Of a stretch of DNA of 64,000 nt, positions 1 through 12,129 are shown one piece after another. The notes below the pieces were generated by a model. That model was not told the origin of the DNA. It ran no database searches and worked only from the letters and a program-made list of their open reading frames with translations. How positions within the stretch are numbered: position 1 is the first letter of the stretch; every line of letters begins with the position of its first letter. The stretch lies in contig JAMXBB010000009.1 in assembly GCA_024138015.1 (NCBI GenBank), positions 88,380,961-88,444,960 of the forward strand, in the 5' to 3' direction. This DNA is from Lumnitzera littorea (lineage: Eukaryota > Streptophyta > Magnoliopsida > Myrtales > Combretaceae). Both the position numbers and the translations under genes were made by a program.

Positions 1-202
1 GGATCTAATCAATTTAACGGTTATAATTTAATCTCACTTACCATGCTCTACCTACCCCCACCTATTAAGGTTCAAAGTATCCGAACACTTCTAAAATATT
101 ATGTGGAGTGGATCAGGCCTTAATCGTGGGCTTTACATACATTGGACTTCTTTACATAATATACAAAATGGAAAAATGGGTTTAGGGGAACAACCAGTGA
201 CA
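1..202 (-). repeat. 3' LTR of element A (cut by window edge)
   Basis: These bases align with about 9240-9446, including the shared stretches CACTTCTAAAATATT and GGGCTTTACATACATT. The inner border lies near 202, followed by a C-rich stretch whose complement would be the polypurine tract. Confidence 0.7.
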
Positions 203-1784
203 TTGTGCCCCACCTAAATCGGTGATGTCCCCATTAACTTTCGCTCCTTAGAGAACTCTTCCACTAAGTGTCCAAACCGAACACAATCTATGGCGTTCTC
301 CTGGGTAACTTTACTTTAGGGTAAACCATTTTACTTTACTAAGTACTCTAAGCAAGATGGCTAGCCTGAACCTCTCATTAGGCACCCTTACAGGATCTTT
401 TTGCCTCTCTTCTGCCTTTTTGCGTTGTTCCCTAAATAAGCTTACTCCGTATTGCCGCTATGGTCTCCATTCTTTCTATTTGGCAAATCCCACAAGCTTC
501 CACAAAAGGCTTTTAAGTCTTTTGACATCTTTAGCTAATGGAACATGTAATCTACCTTAGCCAATGTTTGGTAGAGATCTGGATGAGTTGGGTCTTTCAA
601 GTTATGATGCTTATCTAAGATCCTCATCTAAATGTTCTTGTGATTTGGAACATATAACCTTCCTCCCTTACGATAAAGCAGCCCATCCTTCATCTAATAT
701 TTCTTTGTTTGATTTCCCTACTCCAACACCAACCTAGCCTAAAGATCTTGGGCTAAACCTTCCTTGATCATCTCCAATACTTCCCCAAGTCACGGGTTCT
801 TCACCTCTAGGGCTAAAGTACTACTATCCTCCCTTATGGACCCTTCCCCTTTCTACTCAATTTCTCTTTAAGGTAGCTGTAGCTTGGGCTTTTCCTTAGG
901 GCTCTCTACACGAGTCTTTCCCTTTGCTTGGGGTATCTCCTGTGCCTTTGGCTCTAGCTTCCTTAGGCTCTAGTCTTTGGTATTCTTCCCTCTTGGCCCA
1001 TCAGTGTCCTACATAGAACATAGAAGCTTTTTGGCTCAATTGGGGTTACAACTAACCGAAACTATGCATTGTTGCCCTTCATCCATAATCATGATGCAAT
1101 TTGTTGATTGAGTGATTTGGGTGCATACTTTATCAAAGAAATCCATCCTAATGACTAATTCATATTTGTCCAATAGGATTACCTCAAGTTTTACCTTTCC
1201 TCTCCATTGATCCAACAGGAAGTCAAATTCTTAGACAATTCCAATTGTGGGGACTTACTTCGAGTTGGCGGTTTTTAATCTCCCTTTTACCCTTTTGAAC
1301 CTTAAGATTCATTTTGTTAGCTGCCTCTTGAGAAATGAATATGTTGGTCACCCCGATGTCCACTAAGACATTCATCCTTTAGCTCGCTACTATCGCTTCT
1401 ACGTACATTAAGCTTCAGGCTTCCTTAGCCTGCTTACTCTATATGGAGCCCAACTTCTTTAAGATTATCGGCTTATGGTTAGATTGGGGATCTTCTTTTT
1501 CTTCTATTACAAATAGGGCTGCCAATTTATTCTAAATGGGGGTATTCCCTTAATTTATGCACCTTTCCACACATGAAGCAAGAGGGTTTCCTCTTAAGGT
1601 AATCCCTCTCTTCCATAGGAAGCTTATCTCTCTAGCCTGGATTTCCACCCCTCCTTCCAAGGCTTGGATCTCCTTCCCAAGTTCCCCCACCTCTTCCATC
1701 ACCTCCTTTCAAGGTTATTCACTTAACTTAAACTCTATAAGGCTTTCAATCGTAGCCATAGCTTAGGTTAGACTCTAGACTCCT
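203..1784 (-). pseudogene. Element A: gag 3' end, zinc knuckle and protease, broken
   Basis: Minus-strand translation gives CFMCGK followed by H and a Cys-to-Tyr change (a damaged CCHC knuckle) near 1560. An aspartic-protease core reading VLVDIGVTNIFIS lies near 1340-1370; the usual DTGA/DSGA is altered to DIGV. Leftward of the protease, the remaining 1 kb is basic and stop-ridden and shows no RT motif. The protein would have processed the element's own gag. It is dead as it stands. Confidence 0.6.
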
Positions 1785-2676
1785 TAATAGGAATCGGGCT
1801 ACTGGGCCTTTGACTCATAACCGAGCTCGAGGACTAGAGAGATTGACAAGACGAATCCTCTTGCTCCAATTGACTCCTATTAAGGCTGAGTTACTCCAAG
1901 CTGTCGATCAACTCTTTATGATGAGCTGTATGACTACCCATCTCTCGAAAGTTATGTACCAAGTTATTGAATGATGAGAAAGCTGCTAACCTTTGCCTAT
2001 CTGCTCAGTTATGTTCGAAACGTCTAATGACTCAACATCTACCTTACCAAGAAGCCGAAAGAGAGATCAAATTGATCCTTAGCTACCCCTGCTTAGATAA
2101 CCCACCTGACTGTATACTTTTGTTCGCATCCTCCAACGGCTTCGCCAATATATTATTACCACGTGTACAGGACCACGTATAGAATCTACTCCACTAATCA
2201 TTACTTTTCTTAAATATTCATTTTTTCGCTTTTATATTCTTATACATTACTTTTTTAGGGTAATACTCTTTTTGTCTTTCCCTTTTAAGCAAGTTACCCT
2301 AACTTATTAGGTATAAATACCTTTGTATTTGTAGCCGCGAGGAGGATCTAATTATCATTAATATAATCGAATATTCCTTCTTTATGTAAACACTACTGTT
2401 TACTCTCATTTCACTTTTATCCTAACCCTTGAGCAAGGCTAAGTGGTGAGTAATCTCACTGGACCAATTCGTGTGTCGTGTGTCATATCGAATTGTGCCA
2501 TAAGGCTTCGAAAGTTCCATTAGAGCATCATATCCATTGGAATTGTTCATGGCTTTTACCTTCTTCATTCGTTTTTGTTCTCTTGCACATTCCCATTACC
2601 TCCTTTTCAATTTTTCAACAAGCTTGGACCCATCCCTGTGACCGACTTTATCTATTCTTGGTTGTGGTCCACACCA
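1785..2676 (+). repeat. 5' LTR of gypsy B
   Basis: It begins TAATAGGAATCGGGCT, against TGATAGGAATCAGGCT in the 3' copy, and ends near a CA just before the primer site. It is about 890 bp. The match to the 3' LTR runs along nearly the whole length, with many substitutions. Confidence 0.75.
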
Positions 2677-2679
2677 ACT

Positions 2680-2690
2680 TGGTATCAGAG
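2680..2690 (+). other. Primer binding site of gypsy B
   Basis: TGGTATCAGAG matches the complement of the 3' end of plant initiator tRNA-Met, the usual primer of this type of element. It lies a few bases after the LTR. Confidence 0.7.
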
Positions 2691-2849
2691 AAGAGGTTTT
2701 TGCTTGAGTTGTAGTTATTTTGAAGTTCTGACTATACTTTGTTTCGTGTATGTGAAATAGAGCAAGTTACTATGTTTGTTTAATTGCTATGATTACTAGC
2801 CGTTAAATTTCTAGTTTGTAGATGTGTTTGCTAAAACATTCAGTCAAAG

Positions 2850-3940
2850 AGTTTGAGCTTTGAATCTGCGGAGAAAATGACTGACTCAAGTGTAAACATT
2901 GGTGTTAAAGATGACAATAGTAGAGTTATCCACCATGGCCGACAGTCTCAAAGAACCTCCAGGAGCACTGATAAGAGACTTGATGAGGTGGTTAACCTCT
3001 TGGTAGATTTAACCCGAGCAATTCATGCGTTAGCTTGCTGATCGATTGAAGCCGTGCAAAATACACCACAAGCTATCCAACCTGCTAGAGGTCAGAACCT
3101 AGCTCAACTAGTTCGAGATAGAGTAAGCGGACGAGTAAGATGAAGGATAGACCTGAGAGAATTGGATGAAGAGGATAAGGAAGAATACTTTGAAAAAGAG
3201 CGAGCTTAAGCCCCCAGAGCATTTGAACATGTGAAGGTTCGAATTCTAAGCTTTAACAGTAGAGCGTATGTTTGACTATTACCAATACAAGGACTATGAG
3301 AAAGTGAGAACTACTATTGTTGAGTTCTCTAAACATACCACCATGTGATGAAAGAATTTCTAGGCTATAAGGAGGTAAGAAGGCTACCGAGAAATTAATA
3401 CCTGGCTTGAAATGAAAAAAAATACCGAGAAATAGGTTCGTGTTGAATACTTATCTACAAAACACTTTTACTTAGTTTCATAAGCTGAAATAAGGAGGCT
3501 GAACATTTGATGGGTATGTCCAGGAGTTCCAAATGCTCATGATCCAATGTGAAGTGGAGGAACCCTCAATACAAACAATCTCTAGGTTCATTACGGGATT
3601 GAGAGGTGATGTTTGGGACAATGTGGAGCCCCAACGATTTATTACAATAGATGAAGCCATTAGAATAGGCCAGTGAGTAGAGAAGTAGAGAAGAAGCCAA
3701 ATACAAGCAAGATCGCTAGCTAGCCGACCAGTATAGGGAAGTCATCGGGCTCAGTTAAGTATTGAACTGATCTAAAGGGTGGATGCCCGAACCAAACAGA
3801 AGGGTCGACCTAATAGTGACGTACCGACCCAAACTTATGAGAAAGGGTAAGGATCTAGTAGGAAAATGAGCTAGATCAAGTACTTTAAGTGCCAAGGTTT
3901 TGGGCATATGGCTACTCAGTACCCAAATTGAGGAGCTATG
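2850..3940 (+). pseudogene. gypsy B gag, broken
   Basis: Discontinuous frames carry a charged gag-like region from about 2853 and, near 3885-3935, a zinc-knuckle remnant reading YFKCQGFGHMATQYPN. The knuckle keeps one Cys and the His but has lost the first and last Cys. It would have been the nucleocapsid. Stops occur throughout. Confidence 0.55.
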
Positions 3941-4144
3941 GTAATTAAGGAAGACATCCCAACACTAGCGATAGAAAGTACTGACGAGGAACCTGAGGAG
4001 GAAGAGAGCACTGCTGAGAAAGAAGTTGCAAAGAAAGAACTTATTGAGGATGATGTGTTTGCTAAGGACTTAGATTAGTTGATCATGGTTATTCGACGCA
4101 CAATGAACATGGAACCTTCATATAAGGAAGAGTAGAGAGAGAAC

Positions 4145-4459
4145 TTGTTTTATACCACTTGTAAGGTGAATGATCAAGCATGTGCCCTTATTGTGGATAG
4201 TGGTAGTTACATTAATGTAACATCGGCTGATCTTATTACAAAATTGAAGTTGCCAACTATTGTACACCCAAGGCCATATAAGTTGTATTGGTTAAGTGAG
4301 AAAGGAGCATTACATGTTACTCGAAAAGTCCTATTGCCGATCATTATTGGAAATTACTCTGACCAAATTCTCTATGACGTCCTACTTATGAACACTTTCT
4401 ACGTATTGTTAAGTAGACCATGGCTGTTTGATAGGAGAGTTATCCATGATGGATATTGA
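4145..4459 (+). pseudogene. gypsy B aspartic protease segment
   Basis: One open stretch of 104 codons contains LIVDSGSYINVTS, the catalytic DSG of a retroviral-type aspartic protease, followed by the hydrophobic beta-strand pattern of the family. It lies between gag and RT as in Ty3/gypsy. The surrounding polyprotein frame is broken on both sides. Confidence 0.75.
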
Positions 4460-4829
4460 AATAGGTATACTTTGAGAAGGATGGTAGGAAGATTACATTG
4501 AACTCGATGCCGCCAAGTGAAGTTAACAAACTGCAAGCCAAACTCGCTCGCAGATCGAAGAAGGCTTTAGCGATAAGTAGAGCCGAACTTTGAAAGGCCA
4601 TCGATGTTGATGAGCCAACCCTTATGTTGGTCAGGCACCTGCTAAAGATGAAGGAGTGGGGTGAACTAACCCAAGAAGTGCAAATGCTGCTAGATGAATA
4701 TGTCGATCTGTTCTTAGAACAGTTGCTCGAAGGATTACCACCACTCTAGTGCATTGAACACTGCATTGAATTAATACTCGATGCTGCCCTACCGAATAAG
4801 CTAACCTACCGAATGAGTCTCGAACAAGC

Positions 4830-6045
4830 ATCTGAACTCCAACATCAAGTCAATGAATTACTAGAGAGAGAGTATGTTAAAGAGAGTCTCAGTCCTTCTA
4901 CTATGTCGGCACTTTTAGTATCGAAAAAGGATGGAACCTGGTGAATGTATGTTTATAGCTGAACCGTAAACAACATCACAATCAAATACAGGTATTTGAT
5001 CTCAAGGTTGAAGGACATGTTAAATGAATTGAGTGGAGCTAAGATCTCCAGCAAAATTGATATGAAGTTTAGCTACCATAAAATTTGCATAAGGCTAGGA
5101 GATAAGTGGAAAACAGCATTCAAAACTCAATGTAGACTTTATGAATGGATGGTCATGCCCTTCGGCTTATCGAATGCCCCGAACACTTTTGTGAGACTAA
5201 TGAACCATGTGCTGAGGCATCTGATAGGAGAGTGTGTTATAGTATAATTTGACGACACTCTAGTGTATAGTGCCAATAAACTGAGTTACTGCAAACATCT
5301 CTGAACTATACTGAATATCCTCTATGCCAAGAGATTATTCAGCAATTTAAAGAAATGTTGCTTTTGCCAAGAGGAAGTGGTATTCTTAGGCTATATAATC
5401 AGTAGAGGAGGCTTATGAGTAGACAATGAGAAGGTCAAAGCAATTGTCGAGTGATGACTCCTACTGCTTATGTCGACGTGAGAAGTTTCCACAAAATAGC
5501 TTCGTTCTACAGAAGATTCATTAGGAATTTCAGTACCCTCGTTGCATCGCTTACTAAGCTAATAAAGAAGAACATCGACTTCTGATGGAGAGAAAAGGGG
5601 GAGAGAAGTTTTGCCAAGATTAAGGAAAAGTTGACCTCTGCCCTTGTACTTGTTCTACCTAACTTTAAGAAAATATTTGAGTTGGAATGTGATACATTAG
5701 GTATTGGAATAAGCACTGTCCTAATGTAGGAAGGCCGACCAATTGCTTACCACAATGAGAAGTTTAGAAGACCTCAGTTAAATTACTCCATATATGACAA
5801 AGAACTATTGGCATTGATTTGAGCATTGCAAGTATAGCAACATTATTTACTACTGAGATAATTTGTCATTTATACTGACTACGAGTCCCTAAGGTACCTC
5901 CAAAGTCAAACCAAGTTCTCAAAGCGGTCAGTGAGATGGGTTGAATTCCTTGAAGGATTCAATTTCGTGATAAAGTACAAGCAGGGAAAGAGTAACGTAG
6001 TTGCAAATGCTCTTTCTAGGAGACATGCAATTTTAATTGAATTGT
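4830..6045 (+). pseudogene. gypsy B reverse transcriptase and RNase H, broken
   Basis: The RT core includes YEWMVMPFGLSNAP near 5140-5175. The catalytic YxDD motif near 5248 now reads stop-FDD, so the Tyr is lost to a nonsense change. RNase H/tether wording follows, ending near 6030 with a KYKQGKSNVVANALSRR-like stretch. Several in-frame stops make the enzyme non-functional. Confidence 0.8.
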
Positions 6046-6049
6046 AGAT

Positions 6050-7260
6050 CAGGTTGTTTGAGTTTACAAGTATCAAAGAGCAATATTCTGAGGATCCATA
6101 CTTTGCGCCCATACTCACGTATTGTATCAATGGAAGGACAGTGGACGAGTATCATATGGAAGAGGGATACTTGTTTCGAGGAGGGAAATTGTGTATGCTG
6201 ACTTGCTGCTGATTAAGAAAACCTACAGTGGAAGACTATCCGAACATTTTGGGGGAGAAAAGGACATATGAATTGTTAAGTGGTCGATTCTTTTGGTTGA
6301 GAATGAAGCGAGATGTGCACTAAATTGTTGAAAGCTATGCCATATGCAAGAAGGGTAAGTGTCAAGCCAAGCAAGGGAAAGCAATGCTCTTACCTATTTC
6401 GACGAAACCATAGATCAAATTAAGCATAAACTTTGTTTTCGGATTACCAAGGACTGCCCGAGGTAAAGATTCTATAATGGTCATTATGGATAGGTTCAAT
6501 AAGATGGTACACTTTGTACCCTACTATAAAACTAACGATGCTTCAACTATTGCTTCTCTTTTCTTGTAGGAGATTGTGTAGTTACATGATGTGCTAAGAA
6601 GTGTTGTCCTCGACAGAAACCAGAAGTTCTTGAGCCATTTCTAGAAGACCTTGTGGCGTCGGATGGGGACCAAACTACTATTCAGTACCTCCCGTCACCC
6701 CCACATTGATGGCCAAACAGATGTGGTTAATCATTCTTTGGGATCACTGCTTCAAGCTGCAATGAGCAAGAATTGGGCCGATTGGGACATTTGTTTGCCA
6801 GTGGTTGAATTCGTTTACAACTGGACAGTGCATGACACCATCAAGCAGACAACCTTCAAAGTTGTCTATGGACTTAATCTTGAGTTATCCTTCGATCATA
6901 CCCCCATGCTGGAATCTGAGCAAGAAGACCCATACGCAAGAGCCTGAGTACAGTCGCTTAAGCACATCTACAATAAAGTCACTCAGCAAATCGACCTAAC
7001 CTCCAAAAGAATGTGATAGAAGACTAAGGGTAGGACAGGTAAATAATTCCTGCTAGGAGACTTGGTCAGGCTTCTTCTCAGCAAGGAAAGGTTCCTAAGT
7101 AAGAGGAGGGACAAACTATCTACAAGGGTTGAAGGATCTTTCAAAATCTTCTAGAAGATTAATAACAATGCCTACAGGTTGGAACTGCTCAAAGATTATG
7201 GAGTTTCTGACACCTTCAACATTGCTAACCTCAGTCTATATCACCTTAATTGATAACTGA
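6050..7260 (+). pseudogene. gypsy B integrase, broken
   Basis: The Cys pair CKKGKC of the zinc-binding head is near 6350. The catalytic core follows. The first Asp is Asn (SINFVF near 6430), the second is kept (VVLDRNQKF), and the usual Glu in DGQTEVVN is Asp (DGQTDVVN near 6710). The C-terminal part near 7030-7245 has the NDNAYRLELP-like wording of gypsy integrase tails. With two of three catalytic residues replaced it cannot be active. Confidence 0.8.
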
Positions 7261-7308
7261 TTGAAGACCATTTGGATTTGATCTCAAATCTAATTGGCTC
7301 AGAGGGAA

Positions 7309-8150
7309 TGATAGGAATCAGGCTATTGGGCCTTTGACCTGCAGCCAAGCCAGAGGACTAGAGGGATTGATAAGACGAATCCTCTTACTCCAGCGGACTC
7401 TTGTTGAGGCTAAGTTACTTTAAGTTGCTGATCAACTCTTTATGACAAGCTATATGACTACCCATCTCTAGGAAGTTATGTACCGAGTTGTTGAATGCCG
7501 AAAAAGCTACCAACCTTTGCCTATCTGCTCAGTTATGTCTGAAATGTCTAATGACTTGGCATCTCTCTTATCGAGAAGCCAAAAGAGAGACTAGACTGAT
7601 CCCTAGCTACCCTTACTTAGACAAGCCACTTGACTATATACTTTTGTTTGCATCCTCCAACGACCCCACTAATGTATCATTGCCATGTATACAGGACCAT
7701 GTATAAAATCTGCTCCACTAATCATTGCTGTTCTTGAATATTTATTTTTCCGCTTTTGTATTTTTGTACACTACTTCTTTAGGGTAATAACCTTTTTGTC
7801 TTTCCCCTTTTAGGCAAGTTACCCTAAGTTATTGGGTAAGAATACCCTTATATTTGTAGTCGCGAAGAGGATTTGATCATCATTAATATAATTGAATATT
7901 CCTTCTTTATGTAAACACTGTTGCTTACTATCATTTCACTTTTATCCTAACCTTTACAAGGCGGCGAGTAACCTCGTCGAACCAATTCGTACATCATATC
8001 ATATTGTACCATGAGTCCTCGAAAGTTCCATTAGTATGTCATATCTATTGGAATTATTCGTGGGTTTGCTTACCTTCTTCATTCATTTTTGTTCTCTTAC
8101 ACATTCCTACTACCTCCTTTTCAAGCTTTCAATAAGCTTGGACCCATCCT
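7309..8150 (+). repeat. 3' LTR of gypsy B
   Basis: It starts TGATAGGAATCAGGCT just after a purine-rich tract (AGAGGGAA) and follows the 5' LTR for about 840 bp. The last few dozen bases do not match the 5' copy, so the right border is approximate. Confidence 0.7.
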
Positions 8151-9016
8151 TATTTTGGGAGTGATGCAGACCCATCCTTATCTCTCCAACTGTATTTAGG
8201 CCCATCCCTATAAGCCATCACAAAAGGCAAACATAGCATCTCTATCACTTATGTTGGGAATCTCCAACAGTAACTCTGAAAATTCCTACACATATTCCAT
8301 AATGGATGCCTTGTGTTCTAAATGCCTCAATTGGGCCCAAGTATCCCTTTCGACATTACTGAAGTAAACTTGGGCTCGCAACTCCGTCTTGAATTCTTCC
8401 TAAGTTCTAATTTCTACAGCTCCTTGCTTAGTTTCATTGACCTGTCTTCTCCACTAAAGGGTAGCCACATCAAAAAGAAACATAGAAGCTACCCTTAACC
8501 TTGACGCATCGTCTAGGACACTAATTGCATCAAAGTACTGTTCTATGCTCTAAAGGAAGTTATGTATCTCCCTAGCATTTTGGGAGCCATTGAAAACCTT
8601 AGGCTTAGGCCATTCAACCTTGCCATAGCCCCACCGTAACTTGATCCAAATCTGGCCTCAAAGTGTTGTTGGACTAAAGCCTTTAAATCTCCCAACTCCT
8701 TCCTTAAGGATTTCACCATCTCTTTGAAGGCAGCATCCCTTCTTTACAGATCGCCTACAGCTCAATTAAGGGCTGTCAACATATCACTTAGGAGCTCCTC
8801 CAACTTTTCCAAGCCTTCCTCGACACCTTGAACTCGATCTAGCATGTTAGCTACAGTTAACTACACTCTAGCCACCCTTACTTGAATTGAGGCTCTGCTT
8901 CCTAAGGCTTTCTCTTCAATGGTGAGTTTCTGATCCATTAGTGGGGTTAAAGGACTTTTAGCATACCTTGAAGGGATATCTAAAGTACCTAATCCCACCA
9001 TCTCTTCTAAGATTTA
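8151..9016 (-). pseudogene. Element A gag, broken
   Basis: Minus-strand translation from about 9000 downward gives a coiled-coil-like N-terminus, then ELGDLKALVQQHFEARFGSS and a gag core with tryptophans and charged helices. This is the retrotransposon gag pattern common in plant gag-protease elements. Stops and frameshifts are present. It is the part of element A to the right of the B insertion. Confidence 0.65.
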
Positions 9017-9028
9017 GCTCTAATACCA
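9017..9028 (-). other. Primer binding site of element A
   Basis: On the minus strand this reads TGGTATTAGAGC, one change from the usual initiator tRNA-Met complement. It sits two bases inside the right-hand LTR and sets the element's orientation. Confidence 0.7.
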
Positions 9029-9030
9029 AA

Positions 9031-9446
9031 TGTCATGTGACTAATGTCTTACAAACTCTCACATGCAGAACTTAGACTCTTCAGGCACTCTTAAGAGAGA
9101 CTAAGTCAACCTTCCCTCACAGAACATACAAGAGTACACTTACCTAGAGAGAACTGAGAATTACTCAAGTAAGGATATCCCTTGTATTTCTAGATAGTTT
9201 ATAAATGAGGGGAGACACAAGAGGCCTCCATCAATAGATGATCAAAATCTAATCGATCTAATGGCTATAATATAATCTCACCTACCCTACTCTGCCTACC
9301 CTCATCTATTAAGGTTTAATGTATCTGAACACTTCTAAAATATTCCATAAAGTGGACTAGGCCTTAATCATGGGCTTTACATACATTAGACCTCTTTACA
9401 TAATGTATAAAAGTGAAAAATGGGCTTAAGGGAACAACTTGTGGCA
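9031..9446 (-). repeat. 5' LTR of element A
   Basis: It is bounded by TG at 9031 and CA near 9446, about 416 bp. The right half matches the LTR fragment at the window start. Confidence 0.7.
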
Positions 9447-11170
9447 ATAGCACGATCTTACTGTCTCAAGACTTAGGGTAGCTCATGATCCTACAATATG
9501 TACACGCATATATATATGGTGTTGGTGCTCCCTAATATCCTGTAGTTTGAAAACATTCCTAAGCTACCAAATCATTTAATATATAACTCCACTTGGGACA
9601 TCACCACATACTGATTAGTGGGTGCTACGTCGAAATCACCAGTACTCCTAATTTCTTAACCATAGCTAAGCATAAGTAGCCATTTATTAAAAGTTAAATA
9701 GTTATTTGGTTTATTGATAAGCTATATTAACATGCATGGACAATAAAGATGATAATCATGTATTTGGGACAAGCCTTCTCACTAACAACTAAGTATCCTT
9801 AACTTAAAGTCTTGATATTGAAAGTTAGTGCAAGATAATTAATGTTCATCACAAGTTCCTTTATTGTATTTATCAATCTTATTCATTTATTAAGTTTTGT
9901 AAGGCACCTTAACTCATGAAGTAAAGTCCAGACATTCCTTAGATTTTTTTAAGTACTCTCTTTAGCACTTAAGTAAGGGTGTTTGAAATGGATTACATAC
10001 ATCGTTAATTGTACCATTAGTGATCTCAAACTTTAGTAAAATGTAACTTTAAGATTCGAAGTTACTAAACTAGGCAAAAGTAACTAAAATGTAAAATAAG
10101 TAATAAAATAAGGTTTATTGATCAAAAAGAGAAAGGTTGAAAGCTCTTTTAGGAGCTGAGGAATGCTTGGGACCTTTTATAAAATCTGAACATTTAAGAC
10201 TTCCAACTTTTGCAAAGTTCGTATATTTATTATATTTTATATTGCAAAGTTCCATTATACACATGTTTTTGGGTACCTTTAATATTGAAAAGTAATTATT
10301 CTACTAGGATATCTTTTAGTTGTTACATTGTCTCTGTAATAATACTAATAATAATCACCAACATCATTATTATTGTTATCATTATTGATACCACTACTTA
10401 TTTTTATTGCAGTTATTCTACCAAAAATTTTATCCGAGTTTATATTAAAACCTTTTTTGCAATCACTGAGATGGAAGCAACCTCATCTTTAAAGGATTAA
10501 AATGATCTAATCATAGTATTCCCTACCAGTTAGTTGTAGCACCACTCTTAAGCACATGGTAGGCTCAATAACTTTTTATGATCATCAAGATCAAAGTAAC
10601 TTCATCCATGAATGATTGAAGAAATATTATCACAATGCCCAATATTGTTTAGTTGTAGCATTCGCTTATAAGTACGTTATACACTTAATACCCTCTTCTA
10701 AGCATCAAGATCGAATCAATCTTTTCTATGAAAAATATGGTATAGATATGCACAATTGGAAAATGCACATATAAATTATTATGATGAATGCAAAAAAACA
10801 TGAGAAAGAGGGACAAAAAATCAAATCAAGCTTTAGGGAGACACACTGAACTTCATTGTTTCAATTTCCATATAAATGGGCTTGTCATATTACCTATCAT
10901 TTTGCACTAAGAAACTTTCTTGTATTTTTTTCCATGTACTTAAGAGTCTTTAGTTTTGAGCCAATATTTTCATTTAGTCATAGACATTAGGGAGTGAAAG
11001 GTGCATAGAATCAAACACATGCACACAACGATTTAGTAATGTAGTGGATGCTCATAAATTTTAAGGAGAATACATTAGGGAGTAAGAATTTTCAAGAATT
11101 TTAAGGAGAAATCATTAGTTGGTGTTGTATGGTAAAGGATAGCTACTAAAAAAGCTTCAAGAATTTTAAA
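9447..11170. other. Gene-free AT-rich stretch
   Basis: I see no coding pattern, domain or clear repeat here. The 96-codon open frame at 10210-10500 is rich in Ile, Tyr and Thr from low-complexity ATT/ATA runs and is not credible as a gene. Confidence 0.5.
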
Positions 11171-11890
11171 TATCTCTTGCAAGAATAAGATAAAAGATAT
11201 GTTAAAGAAAGAATTTTAAGAAATTGAAGTCTATAATTAAAAGAAAATAAAAGGGTTGAAGCTTACCTTCAACAAAAGTTAAAAAGCTCTTAACTTGATC
11301 TTCCTTTAAGGACTACGGTCTTCAAAATTTCACTATTGGACTGCTATTGGTCTTTACGTACAATAAGCTTTAATATAAAGAGGATTCATATTATTTTGAC
11401 ATGAGGAAAAAAAAATTGAACCAGCACTTCATTTATAGGCTTTGAGAACTTTTGGAACCTTGTTTTTTTTTACCAACTAAGTTACAACTTTGGGTGAGAG
11501 GGGATTCAAACTCTAATTTATTCCGATGGGAGATTACTACTAATGTCACGAAGTCATACTGACCTTAGAAGAACTTTCCAAACTTGAAGAAGAAATATCT
11601 CTTACAAGAATTAGGCAAAAGATATGTTAACAACATGAATCGGAGAATTTTTAAAAGATTGAAATCTATAATTAAAAGAAAATAAAAAAAAAGTTGAAGC
11701 CTATCTTAAACAAAAGTGAAAAAAGCTCTTAACTCTATCTTCCTTATGGGACTATGATCTTCAAAATTTCATTCTTAGACCGCTATTACTTTCTACGCAC
11801 TATAAGCTCTAATATGACAAGGATTCACATTATCTTAGTGTAAAAAAAAAAAAAATGAACCTAACACCTAATTTGTAGGATTTAGAAATT
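11171..11890. repeat. Diverged tandem duplication, period about 425 bp
   Basis: The segment 11171-11455 recurs at about 11596-11890 in the same order. Shared landmarks include TCTATAATTAAAAGAAAATA, AGCTCTTAAC and TCTTCAAAATTTCA. The copies differ by many substitutions and small indels, and about 140 bp of unmatched sequence separates them. No coding content was seen. Confidence 0.7.
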
Positions 11891-11924
11891 TTGAGTTATT
11901 TAGATAGCTCTTTATGCCCCGTTT

Positions 11925-12120
11925 ACTTGGGAGGAATTGAAATTTCATTCTTTCTTTATTTCTTATTACAACATTTACTTGGTTTTTTATCTTTGAATCG
12001 TAATTTCGTAAGAATTCCTGTTACTTGATTTCAAGTAACAGAAGTAACAGGAATTCTATAATTCAACTAAAGAATCACGATTCCTCACAAAATTTCAATT
12101 TTTTTCTAAAAACGACCTCA
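11925..12120. mobile_element. MITE-like palindromic element with perfect hairpin core
   Basis: A perfect 16-bp inverted repeat (AGAATTCCTGTTACTT at 12011-12026 and its complement at 12042-12057) has a 15-base loop. Outer pairs continue: GAATCGT opposite ACGATTC, and GAATTGAAATTT near 11935 opposite its complement near 12095. The whole about 190-bp block is therefore near-palindromic, like small foldback MITEs. No target-site duplication was established. Confidence 0.55.
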
Positions 12121-12129
12121 TCCCAATTT

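Larger units (their letters stand above)
1785..8150 (+). mobile_element. Ty3/gypsy retrotransposon B, full length, degenerate, inserted in A
   Basis: Two direct LTRs (1785-2676 and 7309 to about 8150) flank gag, protease, RT, RNase H and integrase in Ty3/gypsy order on the plus strand. A TGGTATCAGAG primer site follows the 5' LTR. The domain wording resembles plant chromovirus-like gypsy elements. Stops and frameshifts interrupt every domain and the LTRs have clearly diverged, so it is old and inactive. It sits inside element A: A's gag resumes on the right side. The 3' LTR end is uncertain because its last bases do not match the 5' copy. Confidence 0.85.
1..9446 (-). mobile_element. LTR retroelement A (gag-protease type), split by element B
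   Basis: The sequence at 1-202 recurs at about 9240-9446, giving two direct copies of an LTR. Next to the right copy lies a minus-strand tRNA-Met type primer site, so the element reads right to left. Minus-strand translation shows a Ty3/gypsy-type gag at about 8190-9000, then, beyond the inserted element B, a degenerate zinc knuckle and an aspartic protease at about 1290-1560. No reverse transcriptase or integrase is seen between the protease and the left LTR. I infer a non-autonomous gag-protease element. All reading frames are broken. The left LTR is cut by the window edge. Confidence 0.7.

Noticed and set aside
10210..10500. 96-codon open frame
   Set aside because: Low-complexity AT-rich translation without motif.
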